Source: Candidatus Rifleibacterium amylolyticum
GTDB taxonomy: Bacteria; Muiribacteriota; Ozemobacteria; Ozemobacterales; Ozemobacteraceae
Direction: 5' to 3'
NCBI GenBank assembly: GCA_009917695.1
Contig: JAACJG010000017.1
Location: 90,087-154,086, forward strand
Length of the DNA: 64,000 bases
Part shown: positions 56,342-63,892 of the stretch, in pieces
How the letters are laid out: each line of letters starts with the position of its first letter
Position numbering within the stretch: the first letter of the stretch is position 1
The notes under the pieces: generated by a model
What the model was told of the DNA's origin: nothing
Databases searched by the model: none
Seen by the model: the letters and a program-made list of their open reading frames with translations, nothing else
Made by a program: the position numbers and the translations under genes

Positions 56342-56914
56342 ATCGTGAAAAATTGTCTTTTGTATTGTGTCGTCCTGACGCTTTTTTTCTCTCTCTCCGA
56401 CAACCCCGCCCAGGCCCGCGAAAGAGTCGGGGTCAAGTTTGAAGAATCCGTTTCCATAGAGGGAACTGAACTCACCCTCAATGGCCTGGCCGTTCGCTCT
56501 GAGAAGTTTCTGTTCATGAACTTCAACATTTACGTGGCAGGCCTTTACGTTTTGAACAAGACCAACGACGGAGAGGCTATCCTGGCAAGCGACACTCCCC
56601 GTCACCTGATTACGCATTTTCTTCACTCGCGAGTCCGTCGTAAAGAACTGACCGATGCCTGGCAGGAGAGCTTTACCAGGCATAATTACCAGGGTGAAAA
56701 AGTCGATCAGTTTATTGCCTTTCATTCTGAGGACTTGAGAAAGGGCGAAAAAATGATCTTCACCTACATTCCGGGCAAAGGAACCACAGTGACCATGAAA
56801 GACAAGGTCTGCGGAACAATCCCCGGAAAAGACTTTGCCGACGCCCTGTTTTCAATTTACATCGGCAATAATGCGGGTCTGCCAAGGATCAGAGACGGCC
56901 TCCTCGGAAAGTAA
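56324..56914 (+). CDS. Exported chalcone isomerase-like protein, TTG start
   Basis: The 196-residue protein starts at TTG 56324 and has a clear signal peptide (NCLLYCVVLTLFFSLSDNPA). The mature part fits the chalcone-isomerase-like fold of bacterial exported proteins: GVKFEESVSIEGTELTLNGL, FNIYVAGLYV, RHLITHFLHSRVRRKELTDA, GKGTTVTMKDKVCGTIPG and DFADALFSIYIG. Such bacterial proteins bind fatty-acid-like ligands or have no known activity. The TTG has only a weak ribosome site; no better start keeps the signal peptide. A terminator follows at 56977. Confidence 0.75.
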   Translation: MKKICHIVKNCLLYCVVLTLFFSLSDNPAQARERVGVKFEESVSIEGTELTLNGLAVRSEKFLFMNFNIYVAGLYVLNKTNDGEAILASDTPRHLITHFLHSRVRRKELTDAWQESFTRHNYQGEKVDQFIAFHSEDLRKGEKMIFTYIPGKGTTVTMKDKVCGTIPGKDFADALFSIYIGNNAGLPRIRDGLLGK

Positions 56915-56976
56915 AACATATCGGTATACCCGGCTGCAGTTCCGGTGCATTAACATGCTTGTTTTGCAAATGCAAA

Positions 56977-57014
56977 AAACGAGGCCATTTCGCTATGGAA
57001 ATGGCCCCGTTTTC
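56977..57014. terminator. Bidirectional terminator
   Basis: AAAACGAGGCCATTTC (56977-56992) pairs, with one mismatch, with GAAATGGCCCCGTTTT (56999-57014) around GCTATG. A and T runs on both sides serve the converging genes at 56324 (+) and 57027 (-). Confidence 0.88.
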
Positions 57015-57026
57015 TGAGAAAACTGA

Positions 57027-57353
57027 TTATTTTTCAGCGCTCATGGTCTTGGGAGTGACAGATTTAATAGTTTCTTCGTAAATCTTCTGATAGCGGGTGT
57101 TGAATTTTTCGATGTTCTGCTGGAAAATCACTTTGAGTTCTTCATTTGATCTGGTGGCATTGTTGTGGATTTCGTGCATCAGCTCAACGTTGCGATTCAT
57201 GTGATCAAAGAAAAGTTCCATGTTCTTTTTAGTGTAGCCACTGTTCTGCTCGAGTGAAGCATTCCAGAATTTGTTCATGACCTGAAGGTTTTCGTTGATG
57301 AGCTGGGCATATTCGGTTGTAAATTCAGTCCACTTGTTCATATTGCTGTTCAT
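57027..57353 (-). CDS. Phasin-like coiled-coil protein
   Basis: The 108-residue protein, with AGGAG seven bases ahead of its ATG, is one long amphipathic helix pair (EYAQLINENLQVMNKFWNAS, NMELFFDHMNRNVELMHEIH, IFQQNIEKFNTRYQKIYEET). It has no signal peptide. Its length, the aromatic-rich helices and the lack of other features fit phasins that coat polyhydroxyalkanoate granules, but no PHA synthesis gene is in the window. Confidence 0.6.
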   Translation of the reverse strand: MNSNMNKWTEFTTEYAQLINENLQVMNKFWNASLEQNSGYTKKNMELFFDHMNRNVELMHEIHNNATRSNEELKVIFQQNIEKFNTRYQKIYEETIKSVTPKTMSAEK

Positions 57354-57646
57354 TTTTAAACTCCTGATAAGGTTTTAGATTTCGAGATTCTGCTTTGGTT
57401 AGGCTGCTTCGTTACAAGATTGATATTATCACTTTTGCTGCATTGCGCCAAGAATTAATTTAAAAAAGTTTTTGCGTCGCTGAAAGCCCTCTTTAAATAA
57501 CGATAAGTCACTTGCTGTATCGCAAAATAACGTCCGGATCATGGTATGATCAGCGCATGATATGGCTGGCCCTTTCCGCAATCTGCTCACTGCTTCGATG
57601 GTCGCAATCGTCCTCTTGAACATCGGTTGAGCGGAAAATCTAACGG
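57354..57646. other. Intergenic region, no gene seen
   Basis: These 293 bp lie between two minus-strand genes. A 64-codon frame at 57429-57623 has neither a ribosome site nor a protein-like composition. The promoter of the phasin-like gene must lie here, but no clear consensus stands out. Confidence 0.45.
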
Positions 57647-58426
57647 TTACAGTAAATTAACTTCTTTTGTAGTTTCGACTACCTGAATTTTTTGCATTTT
57701 GAAGATGATTTTCTTATTTTTGCTGTCAATAAGAGCAATGCATTTCTCGTTTTTTTGTTCGCTGTCTTTTTCGAAACCTTCGAAACCAAACATCTCTGAA
57801 TCATGGTCAAAAAAAAGACTTTCTTCAAATTTTCTGCCTGGCATCAAGGTTTTTTGCAGATAATCGCTGGCAAATCTCCAGGATTTTTCAAAATCTTTGT
57901 CGAATTCTATATTATTCTCTGTAAGTTTGAGCAGAGATCTGGTCTCGCCATCTTCCTGCCCGACACATATTCTTTCCCCAAATGCATCCAGCGCATATTC
58001 TGATAAGAAAACCGACCCCGATTCGGCAAAATATAATACCTGAAAGTCTTGCATCCGTTTATTTCTGAGCATGATAAAGTCAGCATCATGAGCGCCAGGC
58101 CCGTCATAGCAGCCTGTTATAAGAAGCCAGTCATTTGCAAGATCTTCCCGCTGCATACTGACGTAAGGGTCCTCACCACAGTCGGCATGGAACGGATCGT
58201 AACCCGTGAGGCCCGAATCCAAAAACCAGCAAAGCTTTTTATAAAGAAAATCCCGGGCATCCTTGTCCTGTTCAACGGCAGGAAAGCTGTTCGAATACTT
58301 TTCAGTGCCTGGGACAACGGAAAACTGATTCTGCGACAACAGTGGCTCAGCATCTGAAACCATCACCAGACAGAGTAGAAAAACTATCAGAATTGTTCTG
58401 ACACTAATTATATTGCGCATTTTCAT
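57647..58426 (-). CDS. Secreted protein of unknown function
   Basis: From ATG 58426 (GGAG upstream) the 259-residue protein has a signal peptide (TILIVFLLCLVMVSDAEP). The mature part is acidic, with a mixed alpha-beta pattern and a few Cys residues (KLCWFLDSG, HADCGEDPYV, LLITGCYDG). The C-terminal KKIIFKMQKIQVVETTKEVN looks like a terminal strand pair. No family recognised. The DNA here is more AT-rich than in the neighbouring genes. Confidence 0.65.
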   Translation of the reverse strand: MKMRNIISVRTILIVFLLCLVMVSDAEPLLSQNQFSVVPGTEKYSNSFPAVEQDKDARDFLYKKLCWFLDSGLTGYDPFHADCGEDPYVSMQREDLANDWLLITGCYDGPGAHDADFIMLRNKRMQDFQVLYFAESGSVFLSEYALDAFGERICVGQEDGETRSLLKLTENNIEFDKDFEKSWRFASDYLQKTLMPGRKFEESLFFDHDSEMFGFEGFEKDSEQKNEKCIALIDSKNKKIIFKMQKIQVVETTKEVNLL

Positions 58427-58486
58427 ACTATTTTTGCTCCTTCGTTCGAATGCCCGCACTATCTTAGCACTTGCGTTCGCGCAGAG

Positions 58487-59833
58487 CTAGAGCTTCTTGA
58501 AGCGAACGATCATATCAGCAAGTTTTCGCAAACCCTGAAAAGTTTCTTCAGGTGATGGCGCGGCCTGTGCGGCTTTAAATTCGGCAAAAAATCCGTATGG
58601 GTCATGCTTTTCGTTGATCAGTGGCAGTTTGAGGTGCCTGCTGACGCCGCGTATAAGCTGAACCAGAGCTTTGTTGATATTCTGTCGTGCAATGCCAGCC
58701 GATGCCAGAGAATCGATAGTTTCGAGAACTGCATGAGCCAGCGTCATCGGATCTTTGCTCTTCTCTGCCTTGTCGATGCGACTTTGCAGCTGCTCTAATG
58801 GCGGCAGGCCTTTCTTCTTTCCACCTTTTCGATAAAGGCGGGCCAGCGTGTTTTTTAACCTTTCAGCCATTTGTGCCGTGTTGGGTTCAATTTTAAAGTC
58901 GTCGTTTGTCGAATCAGCCTCGGTAACCTGATCCATTCCTGCGGCCATGGCTTCCTTCCAGCGCGGAAGAATTCTCAACGCAGTCTCAGAAAGAAACCAT
59001 TTGCCAACCTTGCCCAGGGCTTTCTTGCCACCGACGCCGCGCCGGGTATGGTCAATCAAGAGAAGTTCATCAGCTAAGTCACCCTTCTTCAAGGCAAAAT
59101 CAACCTGGTCGATCGCACGAATCTTCTTCGCAGTTGCGCTGAGGCGGTTCAACAGATCGTTGCGCATGGCGTCGCTCAACTTTCCACTCTCTTCCTCAAT
59201 CTTCTGAACAACCTTACCGATAAGAATCATCTTTCTTTCGTTCCAGACATCTTCCGGGGTTGCGTAAATCAGCTCTGTCATTCTGGCCAGTGGCCCTTCG
59301 GCAGCACCAGCCTGGCCTACTCTGACCGGATTCTTCAAATCTCTGGGAGGAATCAGGCATGGCACAAAGCCCTCGATGATTTCCAGTTGTGCTGATGTCA
59401 TCACGCTTGCCATTCGTGTCTCAAGCCTGGCAAGATGTTCACGAACTGTCTCCTGAGCTTCCTTCAGTCGGTCGTTTATCTGTTGCGCCTTCTGCTGGGA
59501 CTGGGTTTCCTGTCCCGGAGCCATAAAAAGCCGGTTTCGCAGATCAGCGAAGGTTGCAACGATTTCCTTCCTGTCGCGAAGAATCGGGCTGGCAGTCGAT
59601 TTGACGGCATTATCAGCCTCAACAGCTATTTCACAAAGCTGCGTCAGCTGATCTTCGCTGAGATACAACCCCCGCAGGAGATTCAGCAGAGAAATTTCTT
59701 CGCGCAGCTCTTCGAGTTCCTCCATTCCCTGCACTCTGGGCACAGCCTGTGCAGTATTGGCAAAAGACGGGTAAAACAGCAAAAATACCAGCAAAAGCAT
59801 GAGACGACCAGCAAAGCGAGGCGATATGCACAT
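58487..59833 (-). CDS. Secreted helical protein of unknown function
   Basis: From ATG 59833 (GGAGG upstream) the 448-residue protein has a signal peptide (RLMLLLVFLLFYPSFANTAQ). A long helical region (residues ~35-150: LSEDQLTQLCEIAVEADNAV, DRKEIVATFADLRNRLF, NDRLKEAQETVREHLARLET) is reminiscent of periplasmic CpxP/Spy-like helical proteins. It is followed by VMTSAQLEIIEGFVPCLIPP and a second helical domain. It lies 27 bp downstream of the stop of the radical SAM gene on the same strand and is probably in one operon with it. Confidence 0.68.
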   Translation of the reverse strand: MCISPRFAGRLMLLLVFLLFYPSFANTAQAVPRVQGMEELEELREEISLLNLLRGLYLSEDQLTQLCEIAVEADNAVKSTASPILRDRKEIVATFADLRNRLFMAPGQETQSQQKAQQINDRLKEAQETVREHLARLETRMASVMTSAQLEIIEGFVPCLIPPRDLKNPVRVGQAGAAEGPLARMTELIYATPEDVWNERKMILIGKVVQKIEEESGKLSDAMRNDLLNRLSATAKKIRAIDQVDFALKKGDLADELLLIDHTRRGVGGKKALGKVGKWFLSETALRILPRWKEAMAAGMDQVTEADSTNDDFKIEPNTAQMAERLKNTLARLYRKGGKKKGLPPLEQLQSRIDKAEKSKDPMTLAHAVLETIDSLASAGIARQNINKALVQLIRGVSRHLKLPLINEKHDPYGFFAEFKAAQAAPSPEETFQGLRKLADMIVRFKKL

Positions 59834-59860
59834 ATTATCCTCCAGATACATTTCTGATTT

Positions 59861-60979
59861 TTACCACTTGCCGTAAAGCCTGAAACCGCAATTCAGACAC
59901 TTGCCGTCTTCATGGTTGTTATTGAGAACCTTGAATGAAAGCCTTTCAACGACTACCCTGCCGCACTTTGGACAATAGGTGTGATTTCCTTCATGGCCGG
60001 GCAGATTACCGGTATAAACATACTGCAGGCCCGCATTTATCGCTTCTTTTCTCGCTTTATCAAGAATCGAGGCCGGGGTTGGTGGCACCTGCATCAGCCT
60101 ATATTGCGGATTGAAGCGGGTAAAATGGAGGGGAACCGAGACGCCGAGGTTCGCCTTGATCCAATCTATCTCTGCCTTGATTGCTTCAGCCTGATCGTTG
60201 AGGGTTGGCACCAGAAGTGTGACGATTTCAAGATGTCTGCCGGCGGCATGGATCAGCTTGAGCGTTTCCAGAACCGGCTCAAGACTTCCGCCGACATGCT
60301 TCCTGAAAAAATCGTTGCTGAAGCCTTTGAGTCCGACTGTAAAAGCATCGATCAACGGAAGAAGTTCTTTGAGAGGCTCGGGATTGATGAAACCGGCTGT
60401 CACCATTATGCAGGGCAGCGAAACCTCCCTGGCCATGCGGGCGATGTCGATAAGATACTCGATGTAGATTGTCGGTTCTGTGTAAAAAAAGGAGATAGCT
60501 CCTGATTTATACTCAAGCGCCTTGTCGATTACCTGTGCGGGAGTCAGAGAGTAATTCTTCGTCTCTGCCGGCCCTTTTTGCGAAAACGCCCAGTTTTGAC
60601 AATAATGGCAAAAAAGGTTGCAGCCGGCCGTGGCAATTGAAAACGCCGGATTCGGCAGCTGATAGTGGAACAGAGGACACTTCTCAACCGGATCAATAGC
60701 TATGACGCAGGGGTTTCCGTAAACCCTCGTAAAATATGACCCGTTAACATTTTCCCGCACCCGGCATTGGCCGGTCTCGCCACTGGCGCGAACACAGAGG
60801 TTCGGGCAAAGAAGACAGCGAACCTTTCCCCCGGGCATTTTTTCATAAAATCGTGCCTCAACTTCGCCTGACTCAGGCTTACCGAAAAGTTTGAACGGCG
60901 AAAGTCCGATATAACCGGTAAAACATAATGAGCCGGCGAGCTTGAGAAAATCACGACGTGTCTTTCTTATTTTTTCCAT
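59861..60979 (-). CDS. Tat-targeted AmrS-like radical SAM enzyme (PflA family)
   Basis: From ATG 60979 the 372-residue protein begins with a twin-arginine signal (RKTRRDFLKLAGSLCFTGYI). An AmrS-type N-terminal Cys box (CLLCPNLCVRASGETGQCRV), the radical SAM site GCNLFCHYCQNW, FFYTEPTIYIEYL, VTAGFINPEPLKELLP and IVTLLVPTLND follow. It ends with a zinc-like pair (CPKCG...CLNCG). AmrS belongs to the AmmeMemoRadiSam group whose reaction is not settled; the partner AMMECR1 and Memo genes are not in this window. Export of a folded radical SAM enzyme fits Tat, but the reductant outside the cytoplasm is unknown. Confidence 0.85.
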   Translation of the reverse strand: MEKIRKTRRDFLKLAGSLCFTGYIGLSPFKLFGKPESGEVEARFYEKMPGGKVRCLLCPNLCVRASGETGQCRVRENVNGSYFTRVYGNPCVIAIDPVEKCPLFHYQLPNPAFSIATAGCNLFCHYCQNWAFSQKGPAETKNYSLTPAQVIDKALEYKSGAISFFYTEPTIYIEYLIDIARMAREVSLPCIMVTAGFINPEPLKELLPLIDAFTVGLKGFSNDFFRKHVGGSLEPVLETLKLIHAAGRHLEIVTLLVPTLNDQAEAIKAEIDWIKANLGVSVPLHFTRFNPQYRLMQVPPTPASILDKARKEAINAGLQYVYTGNLPGHEGNHTYCPKCGRVVVERLSFKVLNNNHEDGKCLNCGFRLYGKW

Positions 60980-61172
60980 ATACGAGCCTGATCCGTTGCA
61001 AAAAATAAAGCAGTTCTGTTCTGTTAAAAACAATTATATTCGATTCTAACATTATTTTTAACTGTTCACGCGGTTGAAGTTCAGCCAGGTCTTGTGCTGT
61101 TTTTCCGGAAAATTATAATGGAGCAGTGAGCATTGCCGATCGAGTTTTTAAAGCCGCATTTGCCCGGCGGTA

Positions 61173-61226
61173 TGACATAGTTATTGTCATAGTTATGTCA
61201 CAGTAAATTGTCACAGCTTGTCATAG
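61173..61226. repeat. Five TGWCAYAG direct repeats (iteron-like)
   Basis: Copies begin at 61173 (TGACATAG), 61185 (TGTCATAG), 61196 (TGTCACAG), 61209 (TGTCACAG) and 61219 (TGTCATAG), 10-13 bp apart, about one helical turn. They lie in the 344-bp gap (60980-61323) between the Tat-radical SAM gene start and the HEPN gene end. The gap holds no gene I can support. The array could be an operator for the radical SAM operon. Confidence 0.6.
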
Positions 61227-61323
61227 CTGATTCAATATCACATAGTGTCTGGTTGGATCAGTGGCGCCAGCTCCAATCTCTTTAATCAGAGTCTTGAGTC
61301 AATTCGGGCATGCGCTTCATTAT

Positions 61324-61668
61324 TCAATTTATGCCCTCAAGGCTCTTTTGAAGATCGATTGCCAATTGAGGCATTTGTTTCTGTATGACGAGAAAAACAA
61401 TTTCATCATCTATTACATCATAGGCATGAACAATGACGTTTCTGAAAGCAATGATTTTCTGGCAGTCAGAGATCTCATTGAGAAAATCAGGGTCGAGTTT
61501 TTTGATTCGATTCAGCGCCTCGCCCAGAATTTCAAACTGTCTTTCAGCAGCCGATTTCACCAACAGGTTTTCCTGGTATTCCTGCAGGCTGATTCCTTTG
61601 GTAAATCTGATAATCAGCTGACAGGCTGAAACTGCGTCATGAAGACATGCTTTGATATTATGCGTCAT
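61324..61668 (-). CDS. hepT: HEPN-domain toxin (HepT-like, DUF86)
   Basis: The 114-residue protein is all-helical and carries the RNase-type HEPN motif RxxxxH followed by xYD (RNVIVHAYD, near residues 76-84). It also has the family segment SAAERQFEILGEALNRI. HepT toxins cleave RNA and are silenced when the partner MNT enzyme adds AMP residues to the Tyr of the motif. The gene overlaps the MNT gene by 11 bp. Neighbour and motif agree, so the assignment is firm. Confidence 0.88.
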   Translation of the reverse strand: MTHNIKACLHDAVSACQLIIRFTKGISLQEYQENLLVKSAAERQFEILGEALNRIKKLDPDFLNEISDCQKIIAFRNVIVHAYDVIDDEIVFLVIQKQMPQLAIDLQKSLEGIN

Positions 61669-61957
61669 AGCATTTCTTGAGTCTGGAATAGATGCTTTCT
61701 TTTAAATACGGGTTTTTGATAGCTTTTGGCATTACCAGATCAACTTCTCTGCTCAAAAGCTTTTCAAGCTCCTCTTTTATGCCAAAATACTTATCAAGAC
61801 CGTTTTCGGGGCTTATCAGCTCCAATAGAAAATCCAGATCACTTTTATCAGGATCAAACTCTTCGGTAAGAGCACTGCCAAAAAGCGTCAGGCTCTTAGC
61901 CTCGTATTTTCTGCAGATCTTCTCTATTTCCGGCAAAAAGGGCTCAATCTTAAACAC
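61658..61957 (-). CDS. mntA: MNT-domain nucleotidyltransferase antitoxin (MntA-like)
   Basis: The 99-residue protein has the minimal nucleotidyltransferase motif: LTLFGSALTEEFDPDKSDLD, with Gly-Ser and the DxD pair. VDLVMPKAIKNPYLKESIYS follows as the third strand and helix. MntA-type antitoxins AMPylate their HEPN toxin. It is encoded first, overlapping hepT, as usual for this type VII pair. The upstream 158 bp include the degenerate tmRNA-end copy at 62075-62103. Confidence 0.88.
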   Translation of the reverse strand: MFKIEPFLPEIEKICRKYEAKSLTLFGSALTEEFDPDKSDLDFLLELISPENGLDKYFGIKEELEKLLSREVDLVMPKAIKNPYLKESIYSRLKKCYDA

Positions 61958-62074
61958 TCTGTGGCTCCGCTTTTCATAACAACAAATTATGTCAGGAAGA
62001 TTTTAACATACCAGAAGCTGCAACAACAAACCTTCTTTAGTTCCCGGCACAAAAGCACTTCTCAATATAACAAC

Positions 62075-62103
62075 TGGAGGCATGCCGAGGTGAACCCGCG
62101 TCC
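62075..62103 (-). repeat. Degenerate copy of the ssrA 3' end (possible att site)
   Basis: TGGAGGC (62075-62081), an unlike 11-bp middle and AACCCGCGTCC (62093-62103) align without gaps with the ssrA 3' end at 62496-62524, which has the same ends and length (29 bp, 21 identical). Both copies have the same orientation and flank the GIY-YIG gene. A short duplicated tmRNA end is a usual trace of integration. Confidence 0.55.
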
Positions 62104-62115
62104 AGCGTTGCATTT

Positions 62116-62358
62116 TTACCAGAAATGGCGTTTGGCAAAAGCGTGCCCGGAACCATGTTTGAGATACTCTTCAAAGGCTTCGGCTTTGCAATCATCGGAA
62201 AAGGTTATTGAGACAGCACAGTTCCATGGCCTGAATCTTGAAGTATGCGGTGATTTGCCGGCATTGTGCTCTGCAAGTCGTTGCTCAAGATTTGTGGTTA
62301 TGCCAACGTATCTTTTGCCTGGATGAGAAACAGATTCCAATAAATAAACCCTCTTCAT
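62116..62358 (-). CDS. GIY-YIG endonuclease domain protein
   Basis: From ATG 62358 (GAGG upstream) the 80-residue protein is a single GIY-YIG domain: KRVYLLESVSHPGKRYVGIT (the GIY...YVG pair), NLEQRLAEHNAGKSPHT with the Arg/His positions, and AEAFEEYLKHGSG with the catalytic Glu. It has no DNA-binding extension. Such small enzymes are found near structured RNA genes in many genomes. It is transcribed in the same direction as the tmRNA upstream of it and lies between the ssrA end and its degenerate copy. Confidence 0.85.
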   Translation of the reverse strand: MKRVYLLESVSHPGKRYVGITTNLEQRLAEHNAGKSPHTSRFRPWNCAVSITFSDDCKAEAFEEYLKHGSGHAFAKRHFW

Positions 62359-62396
62359 GCTCTGATCCTCTTTAAATGTGTTTCTAAAATGAGAAA

Positions 62397-62495
62397 GCCC
62401 TGCTTCGTTCTTCTCAGCCCTTACGGGCTTCGAGTAACTTCGCAGGGCATTCTGCATAGCTCACCTGGCCTTCGGCCAGGATGAGCGACGCAGAA
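62397..62495 (-). repeat. Two hairpins abutting the tmRNA 3' end
   Basis: Hairpin A (62450-62495) has three stacked stems: TTCTGC/GCAGAA, GCTCA/TGAGC and CCTGGCC/GGCCAGG around TTC. It ends at the base next to the tmRNA 3' end (62496). Hairpin B (62397-62448) has GCCCTGC/GCAGGGC outside and AGCCC/GGGCT inside around TTAC. Neither has a T run. They may protect or end the tmRNA transcript, or be part of an inserted GIY-YIG element. Confidence 0.6.
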
Positions 62496-62855
62496 TGGAG
62501 GCGGCGGGAATCGAACCCGCGTCCGAAAAGGCTCACAGACACCGTCTACCATTATATCCTGCGTTTGTTTGTTTAAGACTTTCGTAACCCACAGGCGGGT
62601 CTCTACTCATCCGATCCGTCTGGAAATTCTCGGCTTACTACCCCAGTGGCCCGGTGTTAAGCCCAGCCGGTTTTGTCGTCGGTTCTCCCAGTGCTTACCG
62701 GCAGAATCAGCCGGGGAACCGTCACAGCGAAATTAGGCTGCGAGTGCCAGTTCTTCGTTGGCAGTTAATGTTTGATCGATTTTTTGCGAGGCCGTTCGAT
62801 CAACCTCGAATGGCAGGTGGCAGCTCACACTCCCCGTCGAAACCAGGTCGCCCCC
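62496..62855 (-). ncRNA. ssrA: Transfer-messenger RNA (tmRNA), one-piece
   Basis: The 5' end GGGGGCGACCTGGTTTCGAC (from 62855) and the 3' end GGTTCGATTCCCGCC...CGCCTCCA are the signatures of tmRNA. Their ends pair as a seven-pair acceptor stem with one G-U. The tag is read from GCC at 62762: ANEELALAA then TAA (62735-62733), after the alanine brought by the tmRNA. The CCA end is not encoded after the discriminator A. It rescues stalled ribosomes and tags products for proteolysis. The gene is about 360 nt, of normal size. Confidence 0.96.
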
Positions 62856-62889
62856 GATTTCGTAAGTTGTACAAACAACCACTAAGAAA

Positions 62890-62918
62890 AGTATAACGCA
62901 AACGCAGATGAAAAGCAA
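62890..62918 (-). promoter_or_regulatory. sigma70-like promoter of ssrA
   Basis: On the minus strand TTGCTT (62918-62913) and TATACT (62895-62890) are 17 bp apart. The start point would be near 62883, giving a 5' leader of about 28 nt that RNase P would remove at 62855. Confidence 0.55.
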
Positions 62919-62975
62919 GGAAACTACTCAATCATCTGCTAAAGCAGGTCTAGTTGCATTCTATTTTTCCAGGTG

Positions 62976-63892
62976 TCAGCGCAAAAGATCAATAGCCTCT
63001 GAACCCTTCAGCGATTCATTTTCCAGAGCCATTTCAAGAGCTGTTTTGCCACTCTCATGATCTCTAAAATCTTTTTGAGCGCCAGCTTCGACGAGAACTC
63101 TTATGATTTCCGGGCTGATGTTCATTTCGGCAGCTGCCAGCAGCGCCGAAATTCCATAACTGCTGCGATGGTTCACGTCAGCACCAGCGTCAATCAATGC
63201 TTTAACCACTTCAGCAGTAGATGCCCTTGCTGCCCATATCAAAGGCGTTCTACCCTGTTCATCAAAACAATCAACGTTATTACTGTCAGCGAGAAACAGC
63301 CTGATTACTTCGACATCATCATTGCGGGCTGCGCTAAGGAGCAGGTTCGGGTCTGACTTCGGGTTTCCACCAAGCTTTTCTGTCTCATTCAGAAGATGTT
63401 TCACGATGGTAGAATTGTTGTACTGAGTTGCGTATGACAGTGCTGTAAATCCGTGTCGGCTTCTTAAACCAACCTTTGCACCAGCCTGCAGCAGAAAGGC
63501 CGTCATCTGTGGATCAGCGTTGTTGATCGCAGCTTCCATCAAGGCAGTTATACCGTCTTTATCAGAGCTGTTAATGTCTACACCCTTATCGAGAAGTTTC
63601 TTTACAAGGGGAAGCCCGTCTTCGGAACTGGCTGCCAACAACCAGCCTTTCGTCAATCTGTCATGCTTCCGGGTCAGTTTTGCACCGTGCTTCATCAGCA
63701 ACTCAACAGTCTTAACGCTCTTAGCTTCACTATATGCACTTTTATGAACAGCACTGTCAATGGCTGCATCAATTGCCGAAAACCCGTTTTTCGCAACTAG
63801 ATTTGGATTAGCACCTGCTTCAAGCAAAATTTTTACAATCTTATCGTTGTCTTTTTCACTGCATGCCCACATCTGATTTTGGTAATCTAAAA
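62976..63892 (-). pseudogene. Ankyrin-repeat protein, 5' end lost to an IS insertion
   Basis: About eight ankyrin repeats are visible (MWACSEKDNDKIVKILLEAG, DGITALMEAAINNADPQM, RTPLIWAARASTAEVVKALI, GISALLAAAEMNISPEIIRV). The ATG at 63872 falls in the middle of a repeat, and the frame stays open upstream (LDYQNQ) to the edge of the presumed IS at about 63893. No signal peptide or ribosome site precedes it. The gene is therefore a 5'-truncated fragment, unless the ATG has become a new start. Ankyrin proteins mediate protein contacts. Confidence 0.6.

Noticed and set aside
57429..57623. A 64-codon minus-strand frame between the phasin-like gene and the secreted protein
   Set aside because: No ribosome site, no family-like composition.
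62075..62103. A tRNA gene at the ssrA-like copy
   Set aside because: Only a T-arm/acceptor-like stretch is present; no anticodon or D arm can be built upstream.
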